From Bos javanicus (Eukaryota; Chordata; Mammalia; Artiodactyla; Bovidae), in NCBI RefSeq assembly GCF_032452875.1, contig NC_083880.1, forward strand, positions 58,230,829 to 58,294,828: DNA of 64,000 bases, given 5' to 3'. The notes beneath the pieces were generated by a model that did no database searches, had not been told where the DNA came from, and saw only the letters and a program-made list of their open reading frames with translations. Position numbers and translations under genes: made by a program. The stretch's first letter is position 1. The number at the start of each line of letters is the position of its first letter. Below are positions 1 to 12,487 of this stretch, in pieces.

Positions 1-29
1 CTGTCCAGCTAAACACACAGGCCTTCCTG

Positions 30-150
30 TAGGAATGATGTTCATTGTTATTTTGCAGAAGCAGACACAGAATCAGAGAAGTTAGGTCACTTGTCCATGT
101 CACACAGCTGTGAAGATAGAAAGCCAAGATCTAGGCGCCCTTCATCGTCA
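30..150 (+). repeat. MIR SINE remnant
   Basis: The stretch has the usual MIR order: 'cagagaagttaggtcacttg' followed by the 'cacacagctgtgaag' type box. MIRs are ancient tRNA-derived SINEs shared by all mammals. This copy is diverged and truncated, and the ends are approximate. Confidence 0.5.
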
Positions 151-323
151 GTGTGGCAAATGCAAGAAGAGAGATCACCTGAAACACCTCTTCAGGCCTC
201 TTAGATGGATAATCTTCAGGAACATGTCATTTCCCATGTTATAGTCTGGACAATCTTAACACCTATATAGGAAACCAACAGCATTGTGCATTTCTGTGTC
301 TGCCCCCCACCACTCCCTACCCC

Positions 324-751
324 TTGTTGAGTCCTGCCCCAGGCCGCAAGCGTGAGACCTTGCATGAAAGCCACAGAAGTGGAGCTGAAAACCAAGTTCA
401 CCTCCAAAGCTGACTGAGTCCCTTTGTAACCTTGCCAAAAGCCCCCTGATAGTCACTAACAAGCTTCCTGACTCCCAGTTAAGCAAAGAGGCCCACTCCA
501 GTGAACACCCTATAGCGCCCCAACGAACCAGCTAACACCAACCTTCCAGCAGGAGTTTTTTATGTCTTGAGGCTAAAATTGGCTTTTAACTCATGAAAAC
601 TGTCGGCTTTCCCTGGTCTGTCAGGAGGTGGGCCCACTGTGCTTGCAGTGCCACATTATCTCTGCTCTTTGTTCTTAATAAACTCCCTCCCTTCTGAAAT
701 GCTTTGTGTCTGGAAATTCTTTTCCAGCCCACACTCAGACTGCCTCAACAC
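324..751 (+). mobile_element. solo LTR of an endogenous retrovirus (class I-like)
   Basis: This block looks like a complete U3-R-U5 unit. A C-rich stretch around 300-540 is followed by a polyadenylation signal AATAAA at 677-682. A typical U5 then ends near 751 in 'gcctcaaca'. No gag, pol or env sequence follows, so it is a solitary LTR left by recombination. The left end is uncertain because I cannot see a clear TG start or a target duplication. The class assignment rests only on the overall look of the AATAAA/U5 part. It could carry residual promoter or polyadenylation activity, but nothing in the window shows that it does. Confidence 0.5.
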
Positions 752-2615
752 CCCTTATCGCTACAACCCAGGCTTGAGTGGAGGCCCTCCCCATGAGCAC
801 CTGCAGGGCATTTATGGGGAACCCAGCACGTGCCAAGCTCTGGGTGTGGGTGGTTAGGACTTAAGTCTCATTTCTCCCTCCAGACCCAGCCACTGTCGGG
901 GCCCAGCACACAGTAGGCCCTCAGCAGACTCTTGATTGGTTGCATGAAGTCTGTTCCAGCCATCCGCAGTTAGAAGTCTCACCCAGGGCATGAAACGACA
1001 ACACGAAAGGCTAAGAAATGTGTCAAGGAGAGGCCTTTCTTGATATGGAGGCAGGACCCACTGGGATTTTTCAAATTTGATCTGAAAGGCAAGTTGATTT
1101 TGTGCATTGATCTCTCTTTGCATCCTTCACGCTGGTGTCTGGGGAGGCATCTCATGGAGGCGACTATTGTTCATGTTCAGATAACTTCATATAAAGTGGA
1201 TTTTAAATGAAGGCTTGGGGGCTCTATGAAATCTGGAAGGCTAAGTTGGGAATATCTATCATTTCAGAGATTTGCTACCACTGTGATTCCTGAGGGGCTA
1301 TGTGCATGCCAGGTCTTTTAAAGCTGGTTAATAAGAATAGCAGCTGCGGTGGCCCCCAGTTACTGCCCATCTATCTGATCACTGAAGAGCCTTAAAAGGG
1401 AGCATTCGGATGGGGATCCAGGGAGACCACCGTCTACAGTGGCACACAGCTGAGGAAGCCACCATCTATAGTCAGCCTCACCATCCTTCATTTCTTTTTC
1501 TGTGATTGAGGGACAGGGAGAGAGAGAGGACAAAAGAATCGGAGAAGACAAAAGATGGAGTTCATGAAGATTTTGTGGCCTTCTGATGCTGTACATTGTG
1601 GAGGGGAGATCTTAGGCTCTGAAATATGGGAATCTCCCAAACTCACTGGGGAACCTGAGGGTCCCCTTGGATGAGAGAGAGCTTGGAGCTTCCAAGAAAA
1701 AATAGAAACCCACTTCTGGAGACCCCTAAAGCCCAGCTGACAAGTACAAGAAACTCACATGCCCTGTAATCATCTTGGACTTTGTCCTAGGTTTTGTCCA
1801 GGGAAGAGCACACTGTGCCCGATATTGTTCAGGTTGCTCTGGTCTGGAGAATGGACTGTATAGCAACCTTGGAGGCCAGGGGGCCAGTTGGGAGGTTGAT
1901 AATGATACCTAGACAAGTGGTGATGAGGCCTGAGCCCTGAGAGTTGGCATTTGGGGTGGGGAGAAAGAGTTAGATATGGTGGGATGGGGGGAAATTAGGA
2001 GGATGTATTAGCCAGGACTTTTGCATGAGTAAAAAAGGGGGATAGTTTAGTTTCTGTATTTGAAGAGTTGAGAAGCTTCAGGTAAGTCTGTATCCAGGAG
2101 CTAGAGTGATGCCCTCAGGACCTGGTCTCCTCCACCTCTGGGCTCTGCGCATCCACCTGCTGGTTCATCTTGGGTAGGCTCTTGTGTCAGTGTTCATCAG
2201 AAGCTCCAGGCTCCCAGTGGATGGAGGCTGCTTCTTACCCCGTGGCTCCTGCACCAGACTCAGCATTGTAACTGGACTGTCACAGGCATTTGCCCATCTC
2301 TGACTGGATCACCATGGCCAGCAGACAGAATGAGATAAATAACAGGCTGGAGCTACATGTCTACTTTAGCATCTGGATGGGCAGGGAGGCATGTTGGTTC
2401 CTGGAGAAAAGGTCAAGGTACAGGTAGGTAATCCTGGCAGTGGTCCCTGCACAGGGCGTGGAGGCCTGGTGGATGTTGGGAGGAAGTGGACGTCATAGTT
2501 GACTCTGAGCATCATGCTGACCAGGGGCTGGCGCTGGGTCCCGTGAACTGAGCCCGCTGACAAGGGGGTAGGGGAGCGACAAAGACAACAGTGACACTGG
2601 AACCAAATTAAAGCA
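752..2615. other. unassigned unique sequence
   Basis: No gene or confidently named repeat was recognised here. Open frames of up to 89 codons look random, with no codon bias, domain or splice context. Confidence 0.4.
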
Positions 2616-2630
2616 AAATAACCCTCTGGC

Positions 2631-2860
2631 TCTGGACTTCCCTGGCGGCTCAGTGGTGAAGAACCCACGCACCTGCCAGTGCAGGAGACTCGGGTCCCAT
2701 CCCTGGGTCGGGAAGATCCCCTGGAGAAGGAAATGGCAACCCACTGCAGTATTCTTGCCTGGCAAATCCCATGGACAGAGCAGCCTGGCGGGCTGTGGTC
2801 CATGGAGTCGCAAAAGAGTCAGATATGACTTAGTAGCTAAACAAAACAAGCAAGCTGTTA
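2631..2860 (+). mobile_element. Bov-tA SINE
   Basis: The element has a tRNA-Glu-derived head (starting near 2634 with 'ggacttccctgg') and a body derived from the BovB 3' end ('gaaatggcaacccactgcag', 'ccatggacagag'). It ends in an A-rich tail. Near-identical flanks, aaaataaccctctg at about 2616-2629 and aaaacaaccctctg at about 2862-2875, are its target-site duplication. It is a ruminant SINE moved in trans by LINE machinery, probably BovB. It has no coding capacity. Confidence 0.92.
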
Positions 2861-3506
2861 AAAACAACCCTCTGCCTCAACCCAACTAAGGTGTCCCTGA
2901 TGTATAAATTTGTGACTTTGTTTGCTGGTAACTCAACTGTCATTTTCACTTTATCTCTCAGTTAAGATCTTGTCACCCTACAATATGTTTACTGTCCTTT
3001 GTTCAGGAAAAAAGGATGAACCAGTACCATTTTGCTTTTTTATCTCCAAGAACGATCGGTTTATCACAATGATGATAATCAGGATGAGTGTTATAGGAAA
3101 AGCATATATTTGGGTCCAATACAAAGAACATTTTGCAAACAGGTCTATTGGGGAGGACTGTTGGAGCCTGGGTTCAGGGGTTTCTTCAGGTGTGTTGGGG
3201 GGCTCTAGCTGTGTGGTTAAACTGTTAGGCTCGCTCCCCACCCAGCTTGGGGGGCTCTAACCCGCCTTTGGCCTTTTCCTTAGGCTGCAGGGTCTTCTCC
3301 CATCCTTGTGCTTCTTGCACAGAACTGTTGCAGAGGGGAGCTCACACAGGTTGCTGAGATTTCAGGCTGCTCTGAGGATCTTCCCTGAAATGTCTGCCTG
3401 AAATGTTAATGTTTCCATGTACCTGCCCAGCTGGGTACAGGAAACATCTCAAATTGCTCCTGGCTTTGTTGTGTAATTCATTTGACTTATAATATGGCTA
3501 CGCATT

Positions 3507-3729
3507 GGGCTTCCCAGGTGGCACTAGTGGTAAAGAATTTGCCTGCAAATACGGAAGACACAAGAGACTCTCGGGATCTATTCTTAGGTTGGGAAGATCC
3601 CCTAGAGGAGGAAATGGCAACCCACTCCAGTATTCCTGCCTGGGAAATCCCATGGACAGAGGAACCTGGCGGGCTACAGTCCATGGGGTCGCAAAGAGTC
3701 AGACACGACTGAGCACCACCACCACCACC
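3507..3729 (+). mobile_element. Bov-tA SINE with (ACC)n tail
   Basis: This is a full-length Bov-tA running from the head 'gggcttcccaggtgg' to 'cagacacgactgag'. The tail is a short ACC repeat (about 3714-3730) instead of the usual AAC repeat. The target-site duplication is atggctacgcatt at 3494-3506 and atggctacatatt at 3730-3742, with one mismatch. Confidence 0.93.
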
Positions 3730-3899
3730 ATGGCTACATATTAGCCCTCTTTAGAACTTTCCCAGGAAACAGGGATTTCAGGAAAATTTTGGAGAAGGAC
3801 TGGGGAAAAAAAATAAAACTGACTTTTTCTAGATGTGATTGCAAATTTTAATCAATGCTTCCAAAGTTATAAAAGAGCTACATTATCTTCATAAGAGGT

Positions 3900-4060
3900 T
3901 GTCAGTGTTTATCAGGCACTTTACTATATGCTGGTATTGTGCACAGATAATACTATACTGAGCTTCTGCATTCATCCTGAAAGATAGATATTGTTATCCC
4001 ATTGTGCGGATAAGAAAACTAAGGCTCAGAGTGGCTATACTACCAGCCCAGGTCAGCTGA
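3900..4060 (+). repeat. MIR SINE remnant
   Basis: The sequence contains the MIR core and right half: 'ttatcccattgtgcggataa' followed by 'aactaaggctcagagtggc'. It is diverged, with approximate ends. Confidence 0.55.
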
Positions 4061-4084
4061 CTGTTACCAAGTCCAAGTTCCTAT

Positions 4085-4500
4085 TGTTCTCTGCATGACA
4101 GGCCTGTAAACCAAGAGACAAGTTGTTAGGACAAGGAATAGCAACTTTATTAGGAAAGCCAGCAGACTGAGATGATGCTAGGCTAAATACCCAAAAGAAC
4201 CATCTTAGCCCAGTTAGAATTCAGGCTTCTTTAATACTAAAAGGGCAGGGGATGTCATTGGTTGTTGAAAGTTGGCGTCAGAATCCTTTGTTATTGCAGC
4301 CCTCCATGTAGGTCAGGTCACAATATTCCCATAAACCTTCCAGACAAACATTATTTTCTGTTCTGCAAGTTTTAATCTCTATATGAATGGGAAAGTGGTG
4401 TACCCGTAAAGGTCAGAGTCTTGGGAATGGACTCTCATATATTTCAGGCTCTAGGCAACATTCTTAACTTGTAGCAAAAGCAACAGAACAGCAAAATATA
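4085..4500 (-). mobile_element. probable LTR, minus strand
   Basis: Read on the minus strand, the block contains AATAAA (complement of 4146-4151) followed by a U5-like end 'ccttgtcctaacaacttgtc'. U3-like sequence extends to about 4500 on the plus strand. This order matches a solitary ERV LTR with no internal region next to it. The family is not certain, the boundaries are approximate and no target duplication was identified. Confidence 0.4.
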
Positions 4501-4553
4501 AAGTAAAAGAAATATCGGATATGATGTCACATTTGTTCTTCTCTGTTACACTG

Positions 4554-4731
4554 AGGGCAGGAGGAGATGGGCACAACAGAGGATGAGATGGTTGGATGGC
4601 CTCACTAACTCAATGGATGCAAGTCTGAGCAAGCTCCAGGAGATAATGAAGGACAGGGAAGCCTGAAATGCTACAGTCCATGGGGTTGCAAAGAGTCAGA
4701 CACGACTAAGCGACTGAACAACAACATTTCA
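4554..4731 (+). mobile_element. BovB LINE, 5'-truncated 3' tail
   Basis: The last ~180 bp of BovB are recognisable: 'gggcaggaggagatggg', 'gaggatgagatggttggatgg', then 'ggttgcaaagagtcagacac' and the terminal 'actgaacaacaac'. It lacks the reverse transcriptase and is dead on arrival. Confidence 0.85.
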
Positions 4732-4739
4732 TAACTACT

Positions 4740-6369
4740 GTATGTAATGAAATCTAAAATGCCTTTGATTGTTAGATGCCCTGTTATTTCATGTGCCATA
4801 AACACACATACAGTCTAATTTGCTGCTGAGAGACTGAGCCCAGAAGTAGCTGAGCGTGCTCGGTTCCTGAGCTCTAGCTGTCGCCTGGAAGATGTGTTTG
4901 GCTCGCCGTGGATGGATGGGGTATAGCTCAGTAAAATCCTGGGCAGAAGGATCCTGTCCTTGTCACGCTTTTCCCATGGACAGGGGTAGAGACCAGGGAA
5001 GAACATCCGACAGCTATCGGAGGCCTCACTGGAAACAGACAGCCTCCAGAGCCTCGCAGCTGGATCGTCCTGCTCTTCACAAAGGAAACTCAGACCTGCA
5101 GGGCCAGCTCCTTGCTTAGCTCTCAAAAGAGGGAGAGATCAAACCGCCAGCACCCTCTGGGTGTCACTTCTCTCTGCCCATTAAGTCTGACATCCATCAA
5201 ACATAAGTTGTGCCTCAGTTTCAAAGATGTTAACATGTGAAATAATGTACATTTAGAATCAGCAAAATACAGGGCCTCGAGCCCAGGTTTGGTAAGAACA
5301 GAGCGCGCGTCCAGCATGAAGAGCCCAGATGGGTAATGCCCCTCTTCAGCCCTGTGCCTGGCCTTTCCTCCAGACCACACTCTGCGTTTGCACAGGGCTC
5401 TACTGCTGCTTCCTTCCAGGTCATGCACAGGGTGTATTTCATCTCTGTCTTCATGAGGAGCTAGTACTGATAGGGACTTTCAAGGTGTTAGCGGCAGGGG
5501 CATGGGGACAGGAGATGAAATGTCCCTGCCAAAGATTTGCTGAAACTCTGGACACTCAGGGACTTGGGCCATGAGATGAGAGGGGGATGTGTTCCTGGTT
5601 GCGGGGTTGGCAGGGGGGTCGGGGGGCAGGTAATCTCAGGTGGCTGATGACATAGCAGTTACCCGATGACATAGCAGTTGCCTAGAATCTCAGCTTTTTA
5701 TCAGAGAAGTGACAGAAATCCATGCTGTCATCAATTTTGAAAGACTTCAAAGTTCCTGACCACGTGGTTTGTCCAGTTTAGTTCAGTTGGTGCGGAAATT
5801 CACTCAACAGAAGTTTACAAGTGTCCTGTGTGCGGATGGTGAGGAGGGCAAGGCTGTGTGGTCCCTACCTTCCTGTGACCCCTGCTTGGGGGCAGGCCTG
5901 TGGTAGATGAGGGCAGGCAGTGGTGAGTAAACCCCGAGCATTCAGGAGCCCCTGGCCTGCAGGGTGGATGGCAGAGGGGAGGGTCCAGTCCTTGGGACAG
6001 TGAGGGCAGGAGAGCAGGGCTTCACTGGGCACCTGGCACAGCATGGTCATGGCACGTCCTACCACGGCTGAGTCACCAGGGAATGAGAGGAATGAGCAGG
6101 TGGGGACCAGGAGGAGGAACCGCTGACTCAGCACTGGGGTGGGAAGTGGCATGTTCATGGCCCCCCCAGCCATGGCCCCCTCTGGTGTCGCCTAATCAGC
6201 CCCCAGCAGGCCCCTCCCACTCCTCTCCACCGGCAGCCACAGTGGGCTGGACTCTCACAGACTGGCTGTGGTCCCCCTCCCTCCCTACGTTAAACCCTGG
6301 TGGCTCCCTCATTCCCAGTGGTGATGTTGCAGTGTGGTGAGGCATGAACCACTGAGCGAGGCCCCCCAG
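4740..6369. other. unassigned unique sequence with a short tandem duplication
   Basis: No convincing gene was seen. A 15-bp block, gatgacatagcagtt, occurs at 5646-5660 and again at 5665-5679 (period 19). The 5830-6340 part is GC-rich but has no promoter signature. Open frames on both strands are short and unlike any protein I know. Confidence 0.4.
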
Positions 6370-6485
6370 GTTCAAATCCTCTTCTGTTTACTGGTTGAGC
6401 AGATTCTTTCTTCATCTGTAGAATGGAGATCATGATGACACCCACCTAGACCACTGTTCTGAGGAAGGAATGAAAGAACACCATC
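6370..6485 (+). repeat. MIR SINE remnant
   Basis: The order 'gttcaaatcctcttctg', 'cttcatctgtagaatggaga', then 'ctgttctgaggaagg' follows the MIR layout. It is diverged. Confidence 0.5.
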
Positions 6486-6889
6486 CTGAAAGTCCCCACA
6501 TGTGCAGAGGACAATGAAAGTCCCTGCTTTTAGGGTCAGTTTGAGGCTTTTCATGATGGACACAGGCCCTGCCTGGGCTGACCTGTTACCTCGACCTTCA
6601 CCTCCACTCTCTCTCAACTCCTCCCCACAATCTGTGCTCCTGCCACATCATCCTGGTTTCCCTCTAGGAAACCCTTGCAGGCAAATTCCTACCTCAGGGC
6701 CTTTGCACTTGCTGTTCCCGGGCCTGGCATGCACCTTCCCTCTCCTCCTCTTCCCTTAGAACATATCTCTGCTGTCACTTAGTCCAGGAAGACTTCTCAG
6801 ACCAGGCCAGATGGTCTCCCCACCCTTTCATAGCTTCATGTCCTTTCTCAAGTGTGGTCCCCATTGTTTCTATAGTTGAGTTTTGCTCA

Positions 6890-7078
6890 ACACTGAGCTG
6901 GCACAGTGGTAAAGAATCTGCCTGCCAGGGCAGGAGATGTGGGTTCTATCCCTGGGTTGGGAAGATCCCCTGGAGTAGGAAATGGCAACCCACTCCAGTA
7001 TTGTTGCCTGAAAAATCACATGGACAGAGGAGCCTGGTGGTCCATAGGGTTGCAAAACTGTCAAATTGACTGAGCACA
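6890..7078 (+). mobile_element. Bov-tA SINE, damaged head
   Basis: The first bases of the tRNA-like head are lost or altered ('gagctggcacagtggtaaag'). From 'aatctgcctgccagggcagg' onward it follows Bov-tA to 'tgactgagcacac'. There are several internal deletions. Confidence 0.88.
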
Positions 7079-7319
7079 CACAGCACAGAACTCTCAGGAT
7101 CTAGGATGGTGGTGGCTCTTGGTTGACAATGAATATTTGTTAAATAGGTGATTGGGATGATGATAAGAGGATATCCATCCACTGTTCTTAGCACACACTC
7201 ACACCAGCTGGCTCCAAAGACCAACCAGGTTGATGAGTGTTTGCAGAAATCAGGAAAAAGCAGGAGCAAACCAAGATTGTCTTTGCCCTTCTGTCTTCCT
7301 CCTTCCTTTGGGGTTCCAT

Positions 7320-7360
7320 GTGCCCAGCTCTGAGCACTGCAGGTGCCCAGCTCTGAGCAC
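7320..7360. repeat. short tandem duplication
   Basis: The 18-bp block gtgcccagctctgagcac occurs exactly at 7320-7337 and 7343-7360 (period 23). It is a local duplication in non-coding DNA. Confidence 0.8.
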
Positions 7361-7479
7361 CAGAGAAGGTGCACATCTTGTTGGGTTTCCCCATGCCCCC
7401 ACTGACCAACTCTTGGCTCTGCCAGGCACACTGGGGCAGAAGTCCCAAGGCCCAACCTGAGTTCCTTGGCTCCTGTGGG

Positions 7480-8200
7480 TTTAAGTCAAGCTCTTAGTGT
7501 AATTTTAAAGTAAGTTGCTTTTTTTCTTTTCCTTTTGGGTATATTTTATAGAGAGTGTGTTTCAAATCAAAGAGAGAGAACATTTTCCTCTCTTCTTCTC
7601 GTGAAAGGCAGGGGGTCTAAGACATTTTAATAGCTTTCATATTCCTTGCTCCAAATATATTATTTCAGCACAATAGTTTCTTTGCGGGAGAATTGCTTAA
7701 ATGATTCAAAATGGATTTAAAAATATATTTCAAGTTTTAATTTTATGCACAGAACATTAATGAGCGGAGTGCCTTAGAGACTGCCTGTCAGTTTAACGTA
7801 TTCACAATATTCTCAACACAGATGTTATTCCATCTAAATCCTTTTAGAGGAAAGAAACCAGTAATTTTTTTTTTCCTTGGGGGATGTCAGAAAATACATT
7901 ATTTTTGAAGTTGTATTTTGATCCCAGAATTCTGCACAAAATATCATTGTTAGGGTCTGGGTTTGTCAAGGCACTCGGACGCCAAACTTTTAAAAAGTCA
8001 AGAAAGGAGTAGCAGCTGAGAAATTTTTATTTATGTTATTTGTGTTCTCTCATGAGGACTTTGAGCATTGACAAATGAAGGTGAAATATTGACGATATTA
8101 CTGAGCTGTGCATTTGAAAGTTTCGACACCCTGTAAGCAATGGCAAGGGGTTGAACAGATATTGCGTTTGAGGCAAAAACACTTAGAGTGATTCTCTCTC
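7480..8200. other. AT-rich unique block, possible conserved non-coding element
   Basis: About 700 bp without any recognised repeat. It is AT-rich yet keeps some CpG-containing words ('tttgcgggag', 'gagcggagtg', 'tttaacgtattc'). This combination is common in conserved non-coding elements, but conservation cannot be seen from one sequence. No open frame of note occurs. Confidence 0.2.
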
Positions 8201-8444
8201 TTTTTTTTTGGTCTACTCGAAGATGCTGGCTTCCAGTATCAATAATGCTGTATCTCTTTGCTTCTCAGATGATGATTCTCCTCCAGATATGAGCATGTGC
8301 TTGAAAGGCCCTGCAAACAAGTCAGGTTTTGTGCAGGGGGCAGAAAGTGCCTTTATGACTCAGATGGTATCTGCAGAAAAAGCCGATGGCATAGTTCAGT
8401 TATCAGGAGGCAGGACTGACCCACTAACAAGTAGGAGTAAAAGA

Positions 8445-8800
8445 AAATGAACCCAGTCGACCACCACATACAGAAATAAATTCTAGAAGGATTAACAATG
8501 TGCAAGTAATAAATTAATAGTATACTACTGCAGGAAATTTATGGTACTATATGCAACAATCTAGGGTCTGAGGAGACCTTCTTAACCAAGACCTAGGAGC
8601 TATAAAGAAGAGATTGATTTTTTTTAATCTATAAAATTAACAAGTTTTTCATGCCAAAGATATCACAAAGACACTATCCACATGACCATTCTGGAAAAAA
8701 AAAAAATGTTTGCAAACGAGATGTTAGATCAAAGGGTTAATTTCTAGGCAACAGAAAAGTTCCAAACAACCCACATATGTTTAAAGTAAAAAATGAATGT
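8445..8800 (+). mobile_element. L1 ORF2 C-terminal relic
   Basis: The text follows the end of L1 ORF2 in order. It has a 'cacatacagaaataaattc' block, an 'aaattaacaagtttttcatg' block and a 'gtttgcaaacgagatgttagatcaaagggttaat' type block cut by indels. All frames are broken. It is an old L1 fragment. Confidence 0.6.
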
Positions 8801-11362
8801 TTTTCCTCTGCCCCCATACCCTTTCCCTAGGGGGAATCGCTTTTAACAGTTTAGTGAATTTCCTTCTGGCCGCTCTTTCTCCTCCGTCACCCTGCAAAGG
8901 GAATTAATTTCAGTTTTTGTTGGAGCTGCAGCGATGGGAAAGCAGGAGACTCAAGTTGGATTTTCTTTGTATTGATTGTACTCTGTCCCAGACCTGTCAT
9001 TGGCACCCCACCTACCACATCTGTGCTATTATTTACTTAATCTTTTACATTTTTACACACTTTTGAGAACATACAATTATTCACAACGGAAACTTTAAAT
9101 CATTACCATCCACAGAAAACCAGTGTTATTTGCCACATGTAGAAGGCAGTCATAAAAGTAACGTAAGCCGATGTTATTAAATTCCAGTTTGATGCTGTAG
9201 CTGCTCACTCTTTATTAAAAAGGGTGGTGGCACCATTCGGGATGTATTAAATATTGGCCGGTCCCCCGGTGGAGGCTGTCCTTGGTCCAGCCAGGAGGAT
9301 TACAAAGGAATAAGTTTGTCAGTGCGTGTTTCTGTGCTTTGTGAAGCCACTTTACCTCCAAAGTTACCTTGTGAGCTCCCTTTGGGATGTGTCCCCTCCG
9401 GGCACTGCAAATTTGGTGGCACCAGGTGGAAGGAGATGGCAGGGCTCCTTGAAATCAGCACAGCCTGCAATTCAGTCTTCTGTTTTCCAAATACAACAAC
9501 TTATACTTACAAAGAGCGTGTCTTCACAGGAGGCCTCACGTGGAAGGAAAACTCGCATAGTCTTACCAGTGCATTTTCAATCTCCCAGTGCAGACTTTGA
9601 TGACTTGAACTTGTCTGTGCAGTATTCTGAGCTGCAGTGAAATATTTAGAGAAATTTTGTTGTAGCCAAGGACAACTAAATACCCTTGCCTTTCTTTTTT
9701 TTTTTTTTCCTTTTAATACAGGAAGGAATAATCATTTGGTGAAGTTTTCAAAGTGGTTGCCAGTCACTGCTGGAAAAGATATCATTTGGTTCTGGCAAGT
9801 CAGATGAGAACGAAGAAACTGATCTTGAGATTTTTTTTTTTCTTTTTCATGTCTGTACTTTTCTTCCTGACACCGAAAGGTTTGTCTTTTTGACAAGTTG
9901 ATGTAGAAAGCAGCACATCTGTGACCCAAGGAGGAACTGGAAAATATGCCTAATTACAGAGAGTTCAGATATTGCTGCTTTCATGTGGATTTCAGAAGTG
10001 AACTCCCTAAAAGATGCCACTTCTGAGCGTATCCTGTGGCCGACTCGAAGGTGGACACTAAGGGACCAGAGGATGCAGTCTGTGAATAAGAAGAATATTT
10101 GAGCCCACCACTGGCTATGGTGAAGAACAGTTGATTTCAAACAGAATATTTTTAAAAAGCAGAGTTTAACTCTCGTCTGAAAGGTGTGTTCCCATTCGCT
10201 GTCTTCCAAAGAACTCCAGAGGGAAGGCAGTATTCCAAAGTACTATTTCTTCCTGGCATTCTTTGCGCCCTGTAATTACATGTTTCTCTGTGTTACTATT
10301 TATTAATGCCTGTGTTCCCAGCTGCTCTCCATAAATGCAGCCCTCATCTCCTGCCCCTGGTATCTTGCTCACTGCCGGGCATAAAAAGGCAGAACTAAAG
10401 AAAATGGAAATGAAGGTTTACATCCCAAGATATAAATAGATACAACAAGTGAGCATGTTCTGAGCATCAGACCGTCCTCTGGTCTCCTGAGGAGTGTTCA
10501 GTATCTGAAAATCTCCCAGCATTGTCAAAAGCAAGTGGCCTAATTAAATTAATTCAACTCAAGCAAAGAAGGGAGGAGAATAAGACGGCTTCAGTTTGTT
10601 GGGAAGGAATCAAGGAGGATGAAAATAAGGCAAGAATTCACTAGAGGGACAAAACTGCAAACCCATCCTAACAAGGTTCTCATTTGCTCGTACAGGCTTG
10701 CCCCTGAGAGGCCAAGTTCAAAGCCATCAGCAAAACGATTCCTTAGCATTCACTGGACAGATCAGAGAAGACTGGGAGTGGGGCGAGGGAAATGGAGGAA
10801 AGTGAATTGACATCAGTACCCACTCACCCACCCACCCACTCTATTTGACAAGCCCAGAAGGATTTGACTTCCTGGTATGAAGCTGTAGAGGAAGAAAGTT
10901 GAGAAAGCCTTCAAAAATGTTCAGAAATTGCCCTAAGCCTGAATTTTAAATATTGCTTTTAATTTTCACAAGATGCAGCATCTTATAGTTTCAGTCCATG
11001 CCAGTCATTCTTCCTGCTTCCTGGGGGCTCCCCCCAGATCTCAGCTTGCACTGGGTTTCACCTTTTATTTATCAGTGGAGGGATTCTGGTTATGTTCTCT
11101 TCCCATTTGGGCCTCAGTGTGCTCAGCTGTACAATGGTGATGTGAGAGCCCTAGCTTTCCTGGCTCTTGCAGGATTCGGTGAGTGATGCTACAAAGCCCT
11201 TAACAGAGCCTGGGATCTGCCATTCCTGAGCCGGGACGACTGCAGCAGCCTGAAACTTCTGGTGATTGATACACATTGACCTCTCAGAGGATGTGACTGA
11301 GGAGGGGGGCTCCAGAGAAACAGAAAGTGAAAAATACTCTGATTTTCTGTTGTCAATTATAG
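8801..11362. other. mostly unique sequence
   Basis: No gene was recognised. A MIR-like stretch lies at about 11100-11190 ('gggcctcagtgtgctcagctg', 'caatggtgatgtgagagcc'). The rest (8800-11100) shows poly-T runs near 9695 and 9830 and no named repeat. Confidence 0.4.
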
Positions 11363-11369
11363 CACTAAT

Positions 11370-11579
11370 GTGTGTATGCTAGTTGCTCAGTCGTGTCCAA
11401 CTCGTTGTAACACCATGGACTGGAGCCCGTTGGGCTCCTCTGTCCATGAGATTTCCCAGGTTAGAATACTGCACTGGGTAGCCATTCCCTTCTCCAGGGC
11501 ATCTTCCTGATCCAGGGATTGAACCCGGGTCTCCTGAATTGCAGGCAAATTCTTTATCCTCTGAGCCACCAGGGAATCC
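11370..11579 (-). mobile_element. Bov-tA SINE
   Basis: This is a full Bov-tA on the minus strand. The tail side is 'agttgctcagtcgtgtcc' and the tRNA-like head is 'tgagccaccagggaatccc'. The target-site duplication is cactaat at 11363-11369 and 11580-11586. Confidence 0.93.
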
Positions 11580-11639
11580 CACTAATAGGTCATATCTATT
11601 CTCTGCCTCATATTACAAAGGGCTATGACCCATGATCTC

Positions 11640-11765
11640 AGGCATGTCTGTGTACTCATTCCCACTTTATACACCACAGCACTCAGGCTCAGAGAGGTTA
11701 AGTTTCTTGCCTGAGGCCCTATAGCTAGTGAGCTGTAAAAAGAGTAGCCTGGACCAGCTTTCCTG
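11640..11765 (+). repeat. MIR SINE remnant
   Basis: The block 'caggctcagagaggttaag' followed by 'cttgcctgaggccctatagc' is typical of the MIR right half. Confidence 0.55.
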
Positions 11766-12487
11766 GCATGAATTCCTGCAGACCTCAGGCTGTTCCTTAT
11801 GAGGATGGTGGTCCAGTTTCCTGAAGATGAGAGCTCAGAGGGGAATTTCATTTGCTTTAAAGAAAAGAAAAGGAAACTGATAGTTTGGGGGCCCCAGAAT
11901 TTGTGGCTGCCAATTTATATTTGATACACAAGCCTGTAGGCGACTGGCTTACATATCCAGGGAGCACTTATGGATGATCTACAGAGCGAAAGGACAAAGA
12001 TCTCAGGGCCCGCACCGCGGAGCTCTGTGTGGGTGCGGGGAGGAGAAGGGTGTGGTCATGGAGGCAACAGGGGAGCCAGGTGAGGAGCCAATAGATCACT
12101 TTGAGAATGCAGCTGGGTGATAAGTGCCAGTGTGAACTCAAGGAGGACAGGCTTTCTGCTGCTGGGGGCACAGGTCTGAAATGGGCAGCGTGACAACATG
12201 AAGTTAGAGAGGGAGGGTGGGGCTGGGGGTGGAGAGGGAAGAGGTGGACATGTCTGCGTGGGCTGCAGTCTCTCCACTTACTTTTGGCTGGCTTCTGAAG
12301 TTCCATGGCAACCTTAAAGTCTGCACATGATCCCCTGTGAGTGCAGCAGAAAAACTTACAGAACTTTTGGCTCCCCGAAATCCTTACTAACAGCTCAAAA
12401 GTCAAAACTTGAGTTGGAGAGAGGTTGAAGGGAAGAGCTGTACTTTTATTTTTTGTTTTTAGAGATGCACTTTTGTTTTCTTTAAAA

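Noticed and set aside
2634..2710. tRNA-Glu-like sequences at SINE heads as tRNA genes
   Set aside because: They lack a complete cloverleaf and sit at the 5' end of Bov-tA or CHR SINEs throughout the window.
11968..12405. 145-codon minus-strand frame
   Set aside because: Proline/serine/histidine-rich composition without domain or splice context. Probably chance in GC-rich DNA.
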